Below, in pieces: positions 46,125 through 55,895 of a stretch of 64,000 bases of DNA. The DNA is from Lewinella sp. IMCC34191. GTDB taxonomy: Bacteria > Bacteroidota > Bacteroidia > Chitinophagales > Saprospiraceae. The stretch spans positions 1-64,000 of the forward strand of contig NZ_QNQZ01000018.1 in the NCBI RefSeq assembly GCF_003390935.1, written 5' to 3'. The position numbers and the translations under genes are program-made. Below the pieces are notes generated by a model. It had not been told where the DNA came from. It did no database searches and saw nothing but the letters and a program-made list of their open reading frames with translations. How positions within the stretch are numbered: position 1 is the stretch's first letter; each line of letters starts with the position of its first letter.

Positions 46125-47237
46125 ATGACGTATGAAAATTCCGGCCTGACGCTCGTCACCGACGAAGTTAGTCCGGGGGCCATCCGCTGGAGAAGCCCCT
46201 CGAACATTGCCCTGGTGAAATATTGGGGAAAGCACGGTGATCAGTTACCGCAGAATGCTTCGGTCAGTTTCACGCTCGATAGTGCGGCCACCGATACCAC
46301 GCTTCACTACCAAGCCCGCGAGCGGTTGGGAGATGGGATCGACCTCACCCTGTACTTCGAAGGAGAAGAACGACAGGACTTTGGAGCGCGTACGCGTACG
46401 TTCTTCCAAAGGCTCCTGCCCGTCTATCCATTCCTGAGGCAACTTAGCTTTCGGGTGGATACGCAGAACAGCTTTCCCCACTCGGCCGGCATCGCCAGTT
46501 CTGCATCCGGAATGAGCGCGCTTGCCCTGTGTCTGGTCAGCTTGGAAGAAGCGCTCTTCGAACCGCTTCCCGATCGCGAAGCGTTCCTGACCAAGGCCAG
46601 CTACCTGGCGCGACTGGGATCAGGTAGTGCCAGTCGCTCGGTATATGGTTCCGCAGCGGTATGGGGTAAAACCGATGCCTGTTCCGGAAGCAGTGATGAG
46701 CACGCGGTCAGCGTGGCGGATATATTGCACCCTGTTTTCCAGACCTACCACGATGATATCCTGCTCGTTTCGCGGTCGGAAAAATCGGTAAGCAGCCGGG
46801 CCGGTCACGGGCTCATGGAGCAGAATCCCTACGCTCCACCGCGGTACGCGCAGGCGAACCGGCGGGTCGCGGAAATGCTCGGGGTATTAAAGGAGGGAGA
46901 TACGGAGAAATTCGGACAAATACTTGAAAGTGAGGCACTTACGTTGCATGCGCTGATGATGAGTAGCCAGCCGTACTATACCCTGATCGAGCCGAATACG
47001 CTGCACGTCATTCAGCGATTGCAGCAGTATCGGTCGGAAACGGGCCACCCGGTACACTTCACGTTGGACGCCGGACCGAACGTACATCTACTGTATCCGG
47101 ATAGCGTAGCCGAACCCGTCAAAGGATTCATCCGGGAGCATCTGCTGCCCTACTGCGAGGATCGACTGTACCTGGCGGACCGGGTAGGAAAGGGCCCCCA
47201 ACAATTGGAGGTGAATACAACGACTCTCGCCCGGTAG
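46125..47237 (+). CDS. mvaD: diphosphomevalonate decarboxylase
   Basis: A 370-residue GHMP-fold enzyme that makes isopentenyl diphosphate from mevalonate diphosphate. Signatures: SPSNIALVKYWGK (residues 25-37), the ATP motif HSAGIASSASGMSALAL, and GSGSASRSVYG. It shows that the organism uses the mevalonate route to isoprenoids, the precursors of carotenoids handled by the desaturase at 1-2.5 kb. No other mevalonate gene is nearby. Co-directional with the M1 peptidase and rhodanese genes with gaps of 9 and 14 bases. Confidence 0.94.
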   Translation: MTYENSGLTLVTDEVSPGAIRWRSPSNIALVKYWGKHGDQLPQNASVSFTLDSAATDTTLHYQARERLGDGIDLTLYFEGEERQDFGARTRTFFQRLLPVYPFLRQLSFRVDTQNSFPHSAGIASSASGMSALALCLVSLEEALFEPLPDREAFLTKASYLARLGSGSASRSVYGSAAVWGKTDACSGSSDEHAVSVADILHPVFQTYHDDILLVSRSEKSVSSRAGHGLMEQNPYAPPRYAQANRRVAEMLGVLKEGDTEKFGQILESEALTLHALMMSSQPYYTLIEPNTLHVIQRLQQYRSETGHPVHFTLDAGPNVHLLYPDSVAEPVKGFIREHLLPYCEDRLYLADRVGKGPQQLEVNTTTLAR

Positions 47238-47251
47238 CTGTTACCGCTGCG

Positions 47252-47782
47252 ATGAAACTACAGAACGTATTCCTGTGTGGCCTGGGTCTCGTCTTGCTGT
47301 ATGCCTGCCGGCTGTCCGGCCAGGAGGTACCCGAGCGACTCCAGACCGGCTTCCAGCCCCTCGACGAGCGGCTTTCCAGTATGGTAACGGCCGATTCGCT
47401 GTCGATCAGCGCGGAAGAAGCGGCCGACCTGCCCAACGCGGTTTTTCTGGACGCCCGAGAACCGGCGGAGTACGAAGTCAGTCACCTGCCCGGAGCGCTT
47501 TCGCTCGGCTACAAGGATCCGGACTATAGCGTTCTCGACAACCTTGACCCGGATAGGCCCCTCGTGGTCTACTGCACCATTGGTTACCGCAGCGAGCGGA
47601 TGGCCGAGGAACTAAAGAGCAGGGGTTTCCAGCAGGTGTACAATCTCTACGGCAGTATCTACGCCTGGTTAATTTCCGGTCACGACGTGGTGGACGCATC
47701 TGGCCCCACCGAACGCGTACATACATACAATCGTAAATGGGGAGGCTATCTTCCCGACAGTGTCTTTACCAAAGTTTATTGA
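47252..47782 (+). CDS. rhodanese-domain exported protein
   Basis: A 176-residue protein with an N-terminal signal segment (about 1-20, Cys19 a possible but atypical lipidation site) and one rhodanese domain. The active-site loop C108-TIGYR has the cysteine that carries sulfane sulfur, and FLDAREPAEYEVSHLPGA is the CH2A motif. Function is sulfur transfer or redox handling outside the cytoplasm. It is between mvaD and a purine nucleoside phosphorylase gene, six bases before the latter. Confidence 0.87.
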   Translation: MKLQNVFLCGLGLVLLYACRLSGQEVPERLQTGFQPLDERLSSMVTADSLSISAEEAADLPNAVFLDAREPAEYEVSHLPGALSLGYKDPDYSVLDNLDPDRPLVVYCTIGYRSERMAEELKSRGFQQVYNLYGSIYAWLISGHDVVDASGPTERVHTYNRKWGGYLPDSVFTKVY

Positions 47783-47788
47783 GCATCC

Positions 47789-48634
47789 ATGACCTTATAC
47801 CAGCAAATTCAGGAATGCATCGCCTTTATCAAGCAGCGTGCGAAAACCGAACCCCGGGTCGGTATTATTCTCGGAACGGGCCTGAGTACCCTCGTCGATG
47901 AAATTGAGGTGGAACGGGAATTCGTCTACGGACTCCTCCCCTACTTCTCGGTTTCCACGGTCGCTACCCACCGCGGTAAGCTTGTACTGGGAAAATTGCG
48001 GGGCGTGCCCGTAGTCGCCATGGCCGGTCGGCTACACTACTACGAGGGCTACAGCATGCAACAGTTAACCTTTCCCGTGCGGGTGCTGAAGGCGCTGGGT
48101 ATCAAGCACCTCATCATTTCCAATGCTTCCGGTAGTGTGAATCCGGATATCTGTTCCGGTGATGTCGTTTTCCTCCGGGATCATATCAATATGCAGCCGG
48201 ATAACCCGCTACGTGGGCACAACGACGATCGCCTGGGGCCCCGCTTCCCCGATATGCTCCATACCTACGACCGCCAGCTGAATGCCCGCGCGATCGAACT
48301 TGCCGAGAAGCATGGTATTAAGGCCCACGAGGGGGTATACCTGGCCCTGGCGGGCCCGAACCTGGAAACGCCCGCCGAATACCGCATGGCCAACATCATC
48401 GGGGCGGACGTGATCGGTATGTCGACCGTGCCGGAAGTGCTGGTCGCCCGTCACGCGGAGCTTCCGGTGTTCGTGGCTTCCGTAGTGAGCAATAAATGCT
48501 TCCCCATTGCCGATATTCAGCCTACTACCGTTGAAGATGTCATCGCTACGGTGCAGTCCGTGGAGCCCAAATTGCGCAAGCTGATCGGCGATATGGTGGA
48601 AGAACTGGCGGTAAAAAAGGAAGCATCCGCCTGA
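47789..48634 (+). CDS. punA: purine-nucleoside phosphorylase (trimeric class)
   Basis: A 281-residue enzyme that splits purine nucleosides with phosphate in purine salvage. The N-terminal GIILGTGLSTLVDEIE, the HYYEGYSMQQLTFPVRVLK segment, NASGSVNP and the C-terminal GMSTVPEVLVARH are those of the class I (inosine/guanosine) enzymes. Last gene of the run from 43.8 kb. The family is secure; the symbol follows the Bacillus usage. Confidence 0.92.
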   Translation: MTLYQQIQECIAFIKQRAKTEPRVGIILGTGLSTLVDEIEVEREFVYGLLPYFSVSTVATHRGKLVLGKLRGVPVVAMAGRLHYYEGYSMQQLTFPVRVLKALGIKHLIISNASGSVNPDICSGDVVFLRDHINMQPDNPLRGHNDDRLGPRFPDMLHTYDRQLNARAIELAEKHGIKAHEGVYLALAGPNLETPAEYRMANIIGADVIGMSTVPEVLVARHAELPVFVASVVSNKCFPIADIQPTTVEDVIATVQSVEPKLRKLIGDMVEELAVKKEASA

Positions 48635-48640
48635 TGGAAT

Positions 48641-48668
48641 TTTTGGGCGGCGAGCGCAGGTATAAAGC
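48641..48668 (+). repeat. dispersed element with GCGCAGGTA tail
   Basis: TTTTGGGCGGCGAGCGCAGG followed by TATAAAGC, six bases after the phosphorylase stop codon and convergent with the beta-barrel gene. Confidence 0.5.
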
Positions 48669-48701
48669 TTATGGCGACCGCTATACGTCCAAGAACCGGA
48701 A

Positions 48702-49454
48702 TCAAAAGCGCAGGCCGGCTACCAAACCGTATTCGTTGTAGCTGTACGCCTGACTTAGTACCCCCAGCTGACCAAGATTACCCCGGATTTCGACGTAAGG
48801 GCGTATGCGTCGTTCACCTATTTCTAATCCAAGACTAGAATACAGGCTAAAATTATTTCCGGGCTCGTCAAAAGTGGTCAGTCCTTTATTATCATCGTCC
48901 GTGTCAAACTCGTAAATATATAAGTGGCAGCGATACTCATCATCGTTACGGTACAACCAACAGTCGTCGACGGTCAACATCGTTCCCTCACCGCGCCCGG
49001 CTAGTAGTATACCGTACCGCAGTCCGACTACGGCGTACATTCTTGCGGAAATTGAGGGTATCGGCAGACTATAAGTTACGCCAATCTCCGGACCGATGAA
49101 GGTCTCGTTTACATGGATATACGCCGTTGTATCCTGCTCAAGACCGCTGATCAGATGATGTGGCGCGAAAGTCCGAGCGGTTGAGCGGTAGTTGGCATAG
49201 AATATGCCCACGTCGACACCGATGTTATCCCTAATATGACGCGATGCCCGGAACGCCACGTGCTTTCGCTTACCGGGCAATCGCTCTATCGACTGCAACT
49301 TACTAGCCGATACGTCCCATTGGTAGTGAAAGCTGCCCACCTCGAAGGCAAAAAATGTTTTATCCGCTCGGGTTTCTTGCGCCCAAGCCCATCCGTTGGT
49401 AAACAGAAGTAAAAAGCAGATAAAAGCGCAACGATATGGCGTATTTACCAACAT
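48702..49454 (-). CDS. outer-membrane beta-barrel protein of unknown function
   Basis: A 250-residue exported protein: a signal peptide (about 1-26, ending AWAQ) and alternating hydrophobic/polar strands ending in GLVAGLRF, the terminal Phe typical of outer-membrane barrels. A short Asp-rich stretch (FDTDDDNKG) could be a surface loop. No family is recognisable. It is convergent with the phosphorylase gene. Confidence 0.65.
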   Translation of the reverse strand: MLVNTPYRCAFICFLLLFTNGWAWAQETRADKTFFAFEVGSFHYQWDVSASKLQSIERLPGKRKHVAFRASRHIRDNIGVDVGIFYANYRSTARTFAPHHLISGLEQDTTAYIHVNETFIGPEIGVTYSLPIPSISARMYAVVGLRYGILLAGRGEGTMLTVDDCWLYRNDDEYRCHLYIYEFDTDDDNKGLTTFDEPGNNFSLYSSLGLEIGERRIRPYVEIRGNLGQLGVLSQAYSYNEYGLVAGLRF

Positions 49455-49795
49455 GTCGTATTGGGGTTTAGGTGAATAGGCACTTGGTAGGTATATGGAT
49501 GTAGAGATTCGGGACGGGATCCGGTATTCGCATGCCGGATTGCGTAGCTAAATTGCCTGACGCAATAGGCTTTATTAGGTCATTATCCTGATAAAGAGGA
49601 GAATGGAAGGACTTCCTAAACGCGTATTCCGTCGGGTGATTGCTCGAACTGGTCCTTACGCAACAACTTTGCTCAACTAAAAACAATGTCTACCACGGGC
49701 ACTTATCGCATCGCCAGTGCCGTTACCCCTCAAAGGTATACATGGCATCGTACCGACCGTGGGGCTCTCCAAAAAAACCGGACCCCTGCACAACT
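49455..49795. other. intergenic region, no gene seen
   Basis: About 340 bases between the divergent beta-barrel and SNF2 genes. I see only a weak CCGG-flanked inverted repeat near 49520-49540 and no supported coding region or RNA. Confidence 0.4.
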
Positions 49796-49803
49796 TACTT
49801 TTG
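49796..49803 (+). promoter_or_regulatory. Bacteroidota -7 promoter box for SNF2 gene
   Basis: TACTTTTG matches TAnnTTTG exactly, 42 bases before the ATG at 49846. No clear -33 TTG. Confidence 0.45.
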
Positions 49804-49845
49804 CCGCCGCGCCTTTAAGACAAGATAACCCTGACTGAAACCTAA

Positions 49846-52800
49846 ATGAACGGAGCCTTCCGCGCCGCCTGGAAAAATTTGAGCGCTACCGACCGTGACG
49901 TCGCCACGGCCATGAGCATGGTCTATGAGGAGCGCTCCGTCCTCGACCTTTCCCGTCTTCTGAACAAGATCGGGATGACACCCCCTGCCGGGGAGTCCCG
50001 CTTTACGCATGCGGACACGGAGGAGATCGTCCACCGCCTCCACGAGCAGAACGTACTGGTCAAGCAGAGCGATCACGGCTGGCGCATCAACCCGGAGATC
50101 AGTGAGGCCATCATGCGCCACGCCGGCCGCCGCCCCGATTTCACGGTGCTGCTCAACGAGATCCGCCGCGAACTTCCCTATAAGACCTACTGGCAGCCCG
50201 CCAGCCCCCACGCCCTGATGCGGGAGATTCGCATTGCTTTCTACCAGCAAAATGAGGCCGGCTTCGACCGCCTCCAGCGGGAATCCGAAAACTTCTACCC
50301 CGACCAGGCGCGTACCGGCAAATTTATCGATCCGCTCTTCGCCGAATTCGACCCGCGGTGGGTAGAAACCCTTTTGCCCGCCTGGCAGGAAATCAACCTG
50401 CGTAAGGCCTTCCGCCGGGCGCTGGTTACGATGGAGCCCCTCGACCCCCTGATCGAGTTCCTGGAGCAACACGAGCATATCCGGGAGCCGGAATCCGGTC
50501 CGCTGCGGGAATTACTTGCCGAGGCTTTCGTTCTGCAGGGAGCCTGGAGTCGCCTGCAACTCTGGGCCGACCTGGAAACCAGCGAATGGCGCAGCGCGGC
50601 CAACCACCTGATCTACCACATCCTGCGCGACGACGACGAGGCGGCGCAGGAGCTCATCGAGGATGTCCGCAAGGGCTACCGACGGGAGTACGAAAACAAG
50701 TACCCGGCTCACCTGGCCGGCTACCTTTACCTGCTCTCCCTCCTCCGCAATGGTGGCGTGAAGAGTGCCGAGGTTATCGGTCACCACCTGGATAACCTCG
50801 ATCCGGTTCAGAATCTACGACTGGGCGGAACCTACCTCGTGCTCAAAGCGCTCCACGCCTACCTCCGCAACGACGAGGAAGCACAGTTTACCGCGCAGCA
50901 GGGGCTCGAGCGTATGGAGGCCAATGCCTTCGCCCGCACCTTCCACGCCCTCTACCGACTGTGGACGGACGGTAATACCACGATCCACGCCGGCAAATAC
51001 CTCGACGAGCTGGAAGAGCTGCGGGAAACCGCGCAGGACAACGGCTATCGCTGGGTAGAAATGGAAAGTACCCGCGTGCTCTCCCTCCGGCACCCCGAAG
51101 CCGAAGCCCGCGAAGCCTACGCCAGCCGCGCGCAGCAGCTGAGCGATGATCTCCGGATCTACAGCCTGGCGGATGCCATGCCCCGCATCGAGCCCTGGGA
51201 ACGCGCCCTGGAGGTACTGGTGGGTATGGGTACCCCCGATCGCAACAACGGCAAGCGCAGCAAGAAGACCAGTCGCTTCGTCTGGTTCGTCGACTTCGAG
51301 AACCGGGACCTGGAGCCCCGCGAGCAGACCCTGAGCAAAGGCGGAAGCTGGTCGAAGGGACGGAAAGTTGCCCTGAAGCGCGTCAAGCAGGGCGACGTGG
51401 AGGGAATGACCCCCCAGGACGTATCCGTAGCCAAGGCTATCGAAGAAGATTACAGCAAGTATCACCCCAACGGGAGCTATACCATCAATTACGAGGAGGC
51501 ACTGCTGGCCATGGTCGGGCATCCCAACCTCTATCTGAGCAAGAATCCCCAGATCGGGGTGGAATTGATCCGCCGCAACCCCCAGCTGCTGATCGAGGAG
51601 ACCAATAACCGGCTCCACCTGCGCTTCGCGCAGGATTTCAACGGTACCGGCGTACAGGTCGTCAAGGAAACCCCAACCCGCTACCAGGTTATCGAAGTGA
51701 ACGACGGCCACAGCCAGATTCACCGGCAGATCGGACAGGGCCTGGAGATCCCCAAGCGGGCCCGCCACCGCCTGCTCGAAGTAGCCCGCAACCTGAGCAA
51801 GTTCACCGAGGTTCAGAACACCCTCACCGGGGTCATCGATGATCTCGACGAAACCAAGGCCGACTCCCGGACCTACGTACACCTTCTTCCCGTCGGGGAA
51901 ACCTTTAAGGTGGAGTTCTTCGTCCGTCCGATCCCCGAGGAAGACCAATACTTCAAACCCGGCCGCGGCCGTAACAAGGTGATCAGCGAGGCCGACGGTC
52001 AGCGTCGCCTTGCCGAACGCGACCTGTCGCGGGAGATCGAGCGGGCCGAAGCCGTGATCGTGGACTGCCCTACCCTACAGAAGATCGTCCACCGCGACTA
52101 CGAATGGCAGGTCGATGAAGTAGAAGATTGCCTCAACGTGCTGCTGGAACTGCAGCCGCTGCGCGCACTCGACCGCATCGTACTGGAGCACCCCCGCGGA
52201 GAGAAGATCAAACTGGTCGGCAGTGTCGACTTCGGCGATCTGTCGCTCGGCGTCAAGGAAAAAGCCGGCTGGTTCGACGTGGAAGGCACCCTGGCGGTAG
52301 ACGAGCAGCAGATGCTTTCCTTCCGCGAACTGATCGATAAGGTCAGCGAAAACGAGCAGAGCAATTTCATCCAGATCAGCGAAGGGCAGTACGTTGCGCT
52401 CACCGATCAGCTGCGGCGCAAGCTGCGCGAGATGGAAGGCCTGATGAATAAGGATGGCGACGGCATGCAACTGCATCCCCTGGCCTCCGGCCTGCTGGAC
52501 GACGTGGCGGACCAACTGGGCGCCTTCGAAACGGATATCGCCTGGCGCGAGAGCCTCGAACGTATTCAGACCGTCAACCTGACGATGGCCCGCGTACCGA
52601 GCACCTTCCGCGCGGAACTGCGTCCCTACCAGCTGGACGGTTTCCGTTGGCTGATGCGTCTGGCCGATTGGGGCGTTGGGGCGTGTCTGGCCGATGATAT
52701 GGGTCTTGGTAAGACCGTACAGGCCCTGGCGATGCTGCAGGCACGCGCCGAGGAAGGTCCCGCCCTGGTAATCGCTCCGGCATCCGTGACGCGCAACTGG

Positions 52801-53982
52801 ATGCGGGAGGCGGCCAAGTTCGCCCCTACCCTGAATCCCATCCTGCTGGTCGGTAGCGACCGCCAGGAGATCATCGACAAGGTCGGTCCCTACGATATGC
52901 TGGTCGTGAGTTACGGCTTGCTTCCCTTCGAGGGAGACGCGCTGGCGGAAAAGCGCTTCGGGACCATCGTTCTGGACGAGGCGCAGGCCATCAAGAACCG
53001 CGGCACCAAACGGAGCCAGATCGCCATGAAGCTGCAGGGCGACTTCCGGGTAGCGACCACCGGTACGCCAATCGAGAACCACCTGGGAGAACTGTGGAAC
53101 CTGTTCACCTTCCTCAACCCGGGCCTGCTGGGCACTTTCCAGCGCTTCAACGAGAAGTATACCATTCCGATCACCCGGAGTAACGATAACGAGCGCCGGC
53201 AGCAGCTGCGTCGCCTGATCCAGCCCTTCATCCTGCGTCGCCGCAAGGAGGAAGTCTTGGAAGAACTGCCACCGAAAACGGAAGTCACCCTTACGGTGGA
53301 GCTCTCCGCACCGGAGCGTGCCTTCTACGAGGCCCTGCGCCAACGCGCACTGGAAAGCATCGACGACAGCGAAGGACCGAACCGCCGCTTCCAGATCCTG
53401 GCCGAGCTCATGAAACTGCGCCAGGCGGCCTGCCACCCCAAACTGGTGGATGCCGACGTCGACATCGAGAGCAGCAAGCTCGAATTGCTGGCCGAAACGG
53501 TACAGGAATTGCGCGAAAATGGTCATAAAGCACTGATATTCAGCCAGTTTGTCCGTCACCTGAAGATCGTAGAGCAGTGGGCGATCGCCAATGACGTCCC
53601 CTACCAGTACCTCGACGGCAGCACCCCCGGGCCCAAGCGCGACGATGCCGTGCAGGCCTTCCAGCGGGGCGAGGGCGACATCTTCCTCATCAGCCTGAAG
53701 GCCGGTGGTACGGGACTGACCCTCACCGCGGCCGACTACGTCCTTCACCTGGACCCCTGGTGGAACCCCGCCGTGGAGGATCAGGCCAGCGACCGCGCCC
53801 ACCGCATCGGGCAGCAGCGGCCGGTCACGGTATACCGATTCGTCTCCGAGAACACCATTGAGGAGAAAATCGTGAAATTGCACGCTGAGAAGCGGGACCT
53901 GGCCGACAGCCTCCTCGCCGGAACCGAACAGAGCGCCAGCCTCAGCGCCGATGACCTACTAGACCTCATTAAGCATGCCTAA
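49846..53982 (+). CDS. giant SNF2-family DEAD/DEAH helicase
   Basis: A 1378-residue protein. The last ~480 residues are a SNF2 ATPase: Walker A with Lys956 in DDMGLGKT, the DEAQ box (D1044), and the C-terminal half with SQFVRHLKIVE, LISLKAGGTGLTLTAADYV and RAHRIGQQRP. The first ~880 residues match no domain I can name; residues about 50-100 could be a winged helix and about 200-450 look like helical repeats. SNF2 proteins move along DNA or remodel protein-DNA complexes. It overlaps pgl by eight bases. Confidence 0.9.
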   Translation: MNGAFRAAWKNLSATDRDVATAMSMVYEERSVLDLSRLLNKIGMTPPAGESRFTHADTEEIVHRLHEQNVLVKQSDHGWRINPEISEAIMRHAGRRPDFTVLLNEIRRELPYKTYWQPASPHALMREIRIAFYQQNEAGFDRLQRESENFYPDQARTGKFIDPLFAEFDPRWVETLLPAWQEINLRKAFRRALVTMEPLDPLIEFLEQHEHIREPESGPLRELLAEAFVLQGAWSRLQLWADLETSEWRSAANHLIYHILRDDDEAAQELIEDVRKGYRREYENKYPAHLAGYLYLLSLLRNGGVKSAEVIGHHLDNLDPVQNLRLGGTYLVLKALHAYLRNDEEAQFTAQQGLERMEANAFARTFHALYRLWTDGNTTIHAGKYLDELEELRETAQDNGYRWVEMESTRVLSLRHPEAEAREAYASRAQQLSDDLRIYSLADAMPRIEPWERALEVLVGMGTPDRNNGKRSKKTSRFVWFVDFENRDLEPREQTLSKGGSWSKGRKVALKRVKQGDVEGMTPQDVSVAKAIEEDYSKYHPNGSYTINYEEALLAMVGHPNLYLSKNPQIGVELIRRNPQLLIEETNNRLHLRFAQDFNGTGVQVVKETPTRYQVIEVNDGHSQIHRQIGQGLEIPKRARHRLLEVARNLSKFTEVQNTLTGVIDDLDETKADSRTYVHLLPVGETFKVEFFVRPIPEEDQYFKPGRGRNKVISEADGQRRLAERDLSREIERAEAVIVDCPTLQKIVHRDYEWQVDEVEDCLNVLLELQPLRALDRIVLEHPRGEKIKLVGSVDFGDLSLGVKEKAGWFDVEGTLAVDEQQMLSFRELIDKVSENEQSNFIQISEGQYVALTDQLRRKLREMEGLMNKDGDGMQLHPLASGLLDDVADQLGAFETDIAWRESLERIQTVNLTMARVPSTFRAELRPYQLDGFRWLMRLADWGVGACLADDMGLGKTVQALAMLQARAEEGPALVIAPASVTRNWMREAAKFAPTLNPILLVGSDRQEIIDKVGPYDMLVVSYGLLPFEGDALAEKRFGTIVLDEAQAIKNRGTKRSQIAMKLQGDFRVATTGTPIENHLGELWNLFTFLNPGLLGTFQRFNEKYTIPITRSNDNERRQQLRRLIQPFILRRRKEEVLEELPPKTEVTLTVELSAPERAFYEALRQRALESIDDSEGPNRRFQILAELMKLRQAACHPKLVDADVDIESSKLELLAETVQELRENGHKALIFSQFVRHLKIVEQWAIANDVPYQYLDGSTPGPKRDDAVQAFQRGEGDIFLISLKAGGTGLTLTAADYVLHLDPWWNPAVEDQASDRAHRIGQQRPVTVYRFVSENTIEEKIVKLHAEKRDLADSLLAGTEQSASLSADDLLDLIKHA

Positions 53983-54721
53983 GCCGATCTACAGCCCCAA
54001 TCTCCACGTCTACACCGACGGTCAGGAAGTCGCCCGCGCCTTTGCCGACCACCTGGTCAAGAAACTGGAGGAGAAAGCCGAAGGTCCCTTCTTTTGGGCG
54101 CTGTCGGGCGGATCCACCCCCAAGCTGCTCTTCAAGCTGCTCGCGGCCGAGTACAAGGACAAGATCGACTGGAGCCGCCTCCACTTCTTCTGGGGCGACG
54201 ATCGCATGGTTCCCTACGATAGCCCCGAAAGCAACTACGGCGAGGTCCGTACCCTACTCTTCAAGCACGTACCGGTAGTGGAAGACCAGATCCACCCCGT
54301 TCCCACCGACCTGGACCCCGAAGCCGCCGCGGAGGCCTACGCCGCCACTATCACGGAGCTCCTCCCCCAGAATTCGGACGGCCTGCCCATCTTCGACCTC
54401 AACATGCTCGGCATGGGCGGCGATGGCCATACCGCCTCCATCTTCCCGGATAATATGGGCCTCCTCACCTCCGATAAGATCTGCGCCGTGGCCACCCATC
54501 CGGAGTCCGGCCAGAAGCGGGTCACCCTCACCGGTCCCGTCATCGACGCCTCCGACGAGGTCGTCTTTCTCATCACCGGCGGCTCCAAAACCCTCCGCGT
54601 CGCCCAGATCATCAACCGCGAGCAACTGGCGGATACCTTCCCCGCCGCCCACATCCAGCCCACCTCCGGCGAACTGCACTGGTTCCTCGATCGGGCCGCC
54701 GCCCACGAGGTAGGATATTAA
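53975..54721 (+). CDS. pgl: 6-phosphogluconolactonase
   Basis: A 248-residue enzyme of the oxidative pentose phosphate pathway, hydrolysing 6-phosphogluconolactone. Signatures include ALSGGSTPKLLFKLL, HFFWGDDRMVPYDSPESNYG and LGMGGDGHTASIFP. Its start overlaps the SNF2 stop by eight bases, so translation may be coupled. No glucose-6-phosphate dehydrogenase gene is adjacent. Confidence 0.93.
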   Translation: MPKPIYSPNLHVYTDGQEVARAFADHLVKKLEEKAEGPFFWALSGGSTPKLLFKLLAAEYKDKIDWSRLHFFWGDDRMVPYDSPESNYGEVRTLLFKHVPVVEDQIHPVPTDLDPEAAAEAYAATITELLPQNSDGLPIFDLNMLGMGGDGHTASIFPDNMGLLTSDKICAVATHPESGQKRVTLTGPVIDASDEVVFLITGGSKTLRVAQIINREQLADTFPAAHIQPTSGELHWFLDRAAAHEVGY

Positions 54722-54730
54722 TTCCCGCCG

Positions 54731-54738
54731 TATCTTTG
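54731..54738 (+). promoter_or_regulatory. Bacteroidota -7 promoter box
   Basis: TATCTTTG matches TAnnTTTG, 19 bases before the ATG of the small membrane protein. Confidence 0.5.
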
Positions 54739-54757
54739 CCCTGCAAAATTTAGCCCC

Positions 54758-54940
54758 ATGACCTCCCGCGAAGCCGTTTCCGCTACCGATCAGCCACACA
54801 CCTCCACCGGTAAATACTGGCTGTATTTCCTCATCAGCGCGGTGATCTTCTTCCTGATGCTGATCTTCCTGAACCAGTGGTTCTGGGTGGCTATGCCGTT
54901 TATGCTGACCTTTTTGGTTATGGCATTGGGGTATATGTAG
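54758..54940 (+). CDS. small two-helix membrane protein
   Basis: A 60-residue protein with an 18-residue polar N-terminus and two hydrophobic helices (about 20-39 and 42-60, with NQWFW between). No family recognised. A clear TATCTTTG promoter box stands 19 bases before the ATG, which supports it as a real gene. Confidence 0.6.
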   Translation: MTSREAVSATDQPHTSTGKYWLYFLISAVIFFLMLIFLNQWFWVAMPFMLTFLVMALGYM

Positions 54941-55895
54941 GTAATTTTTGAATGGGTGAGGGGTTGGATTAGTGAATTCGGGTGGGGTTTGCTCGCTTCG
55001 CTCGTGGAAGGGGGGCGATTTACGATAGACGAATTACGAATTGGCTGCCGCGTGGGGCTGCTCGCCTTCGGCTCGTGGCGTGGGAGAAGTAGGATTTACG
55101 AAGGGGAAAGGCGCCGCAAGGGGTTGCTCGCCTTCGGCTCGGGGGGAATAGGATTTCTACTTTAGCTACCGCAGAAGTCTGCTCGCCTTCGGCTCGTGTT
55201 ATCTTCAACACAGATTGCACGGATCTTGAGCACGGATTTTACACGGATTTGCTTTAGGTGTTAGCTCGCCTTCGGCTCGTGAAATCTTCAACATAGATTG
55301 TACAGATTTTCAGCACGGATTCGACGTAGTGTCACTATTCGGGGTTGCTCGCCTTCGGCTCGGGGGGAATAGGATTTCTACTTTTGCTGCCGCAAAAGTC
55401 AGCTCGCCTTCGGCTCGTGTTATCTTCAACACAGATTGCACGGATTTTGAGCACGGATTTTGCACGGATTTGCTTTAGGTGTTAGCTCGCCTTCGGCTCG
55501 TGAAATCTTCAACACAGATTGCACACATTTTCAGCACGGATTCGACGCAGATTCATTGTTCGGATTTGCTCGCCTTCGGCTCGTTTTTTTAACCGTGGCT
55601 ACGTAGTGGATTCGCATACATGAGTATAGGACCATGATTCTGATCGGTCTATCTCCGTGGCACCTCTGTGCACCCCTTCGTGAAGCGCGCAGCGCCCTCT
55701 GTGTTTAAAATGTTCTCCGAGTCACTCTTAGCTAAACGAAAAGTCGCGAAGCGACGACGTCCCCCAAATAGCGCAGCGATAGCGGGTACGAGAGAAATCA
55801 GTGATAATCCGTGCCCAAAATCCGTGAAATCCGTGTGAACCCCCTTAAGTCGCGCAGCGACGAGAAAACCTTCCAAGTAGCAAGGCGACAACACC
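54941..55895. repeat. gene-poor composite repeat block with 221-bp tandem period
   Basis: The 16-base word GCTCGCCTTCGGCTCG starts at 55060, 55126, 55181, 55264, 55347, 55402, 55485 and 55568. Spacing 55126 to 55347, 55181 to 55402 and 55264 to 55485 is 221 each time, showing a tandem duplication. Between them are phrases such as CACAGATTGCACGGATTTTG and GGATTTACGA. The end of the block (55,650-55,895) is built from CTCTGTG and ATCCGTG phrases. No coding region is supported. Confidence 0.85.

Noticed and set aside
52075-53883. 602-codon frame antisense to the SNF2 gene
   Set aside because: Lies opposite conserved helicase motifs; a typical high-GC antisense frame.
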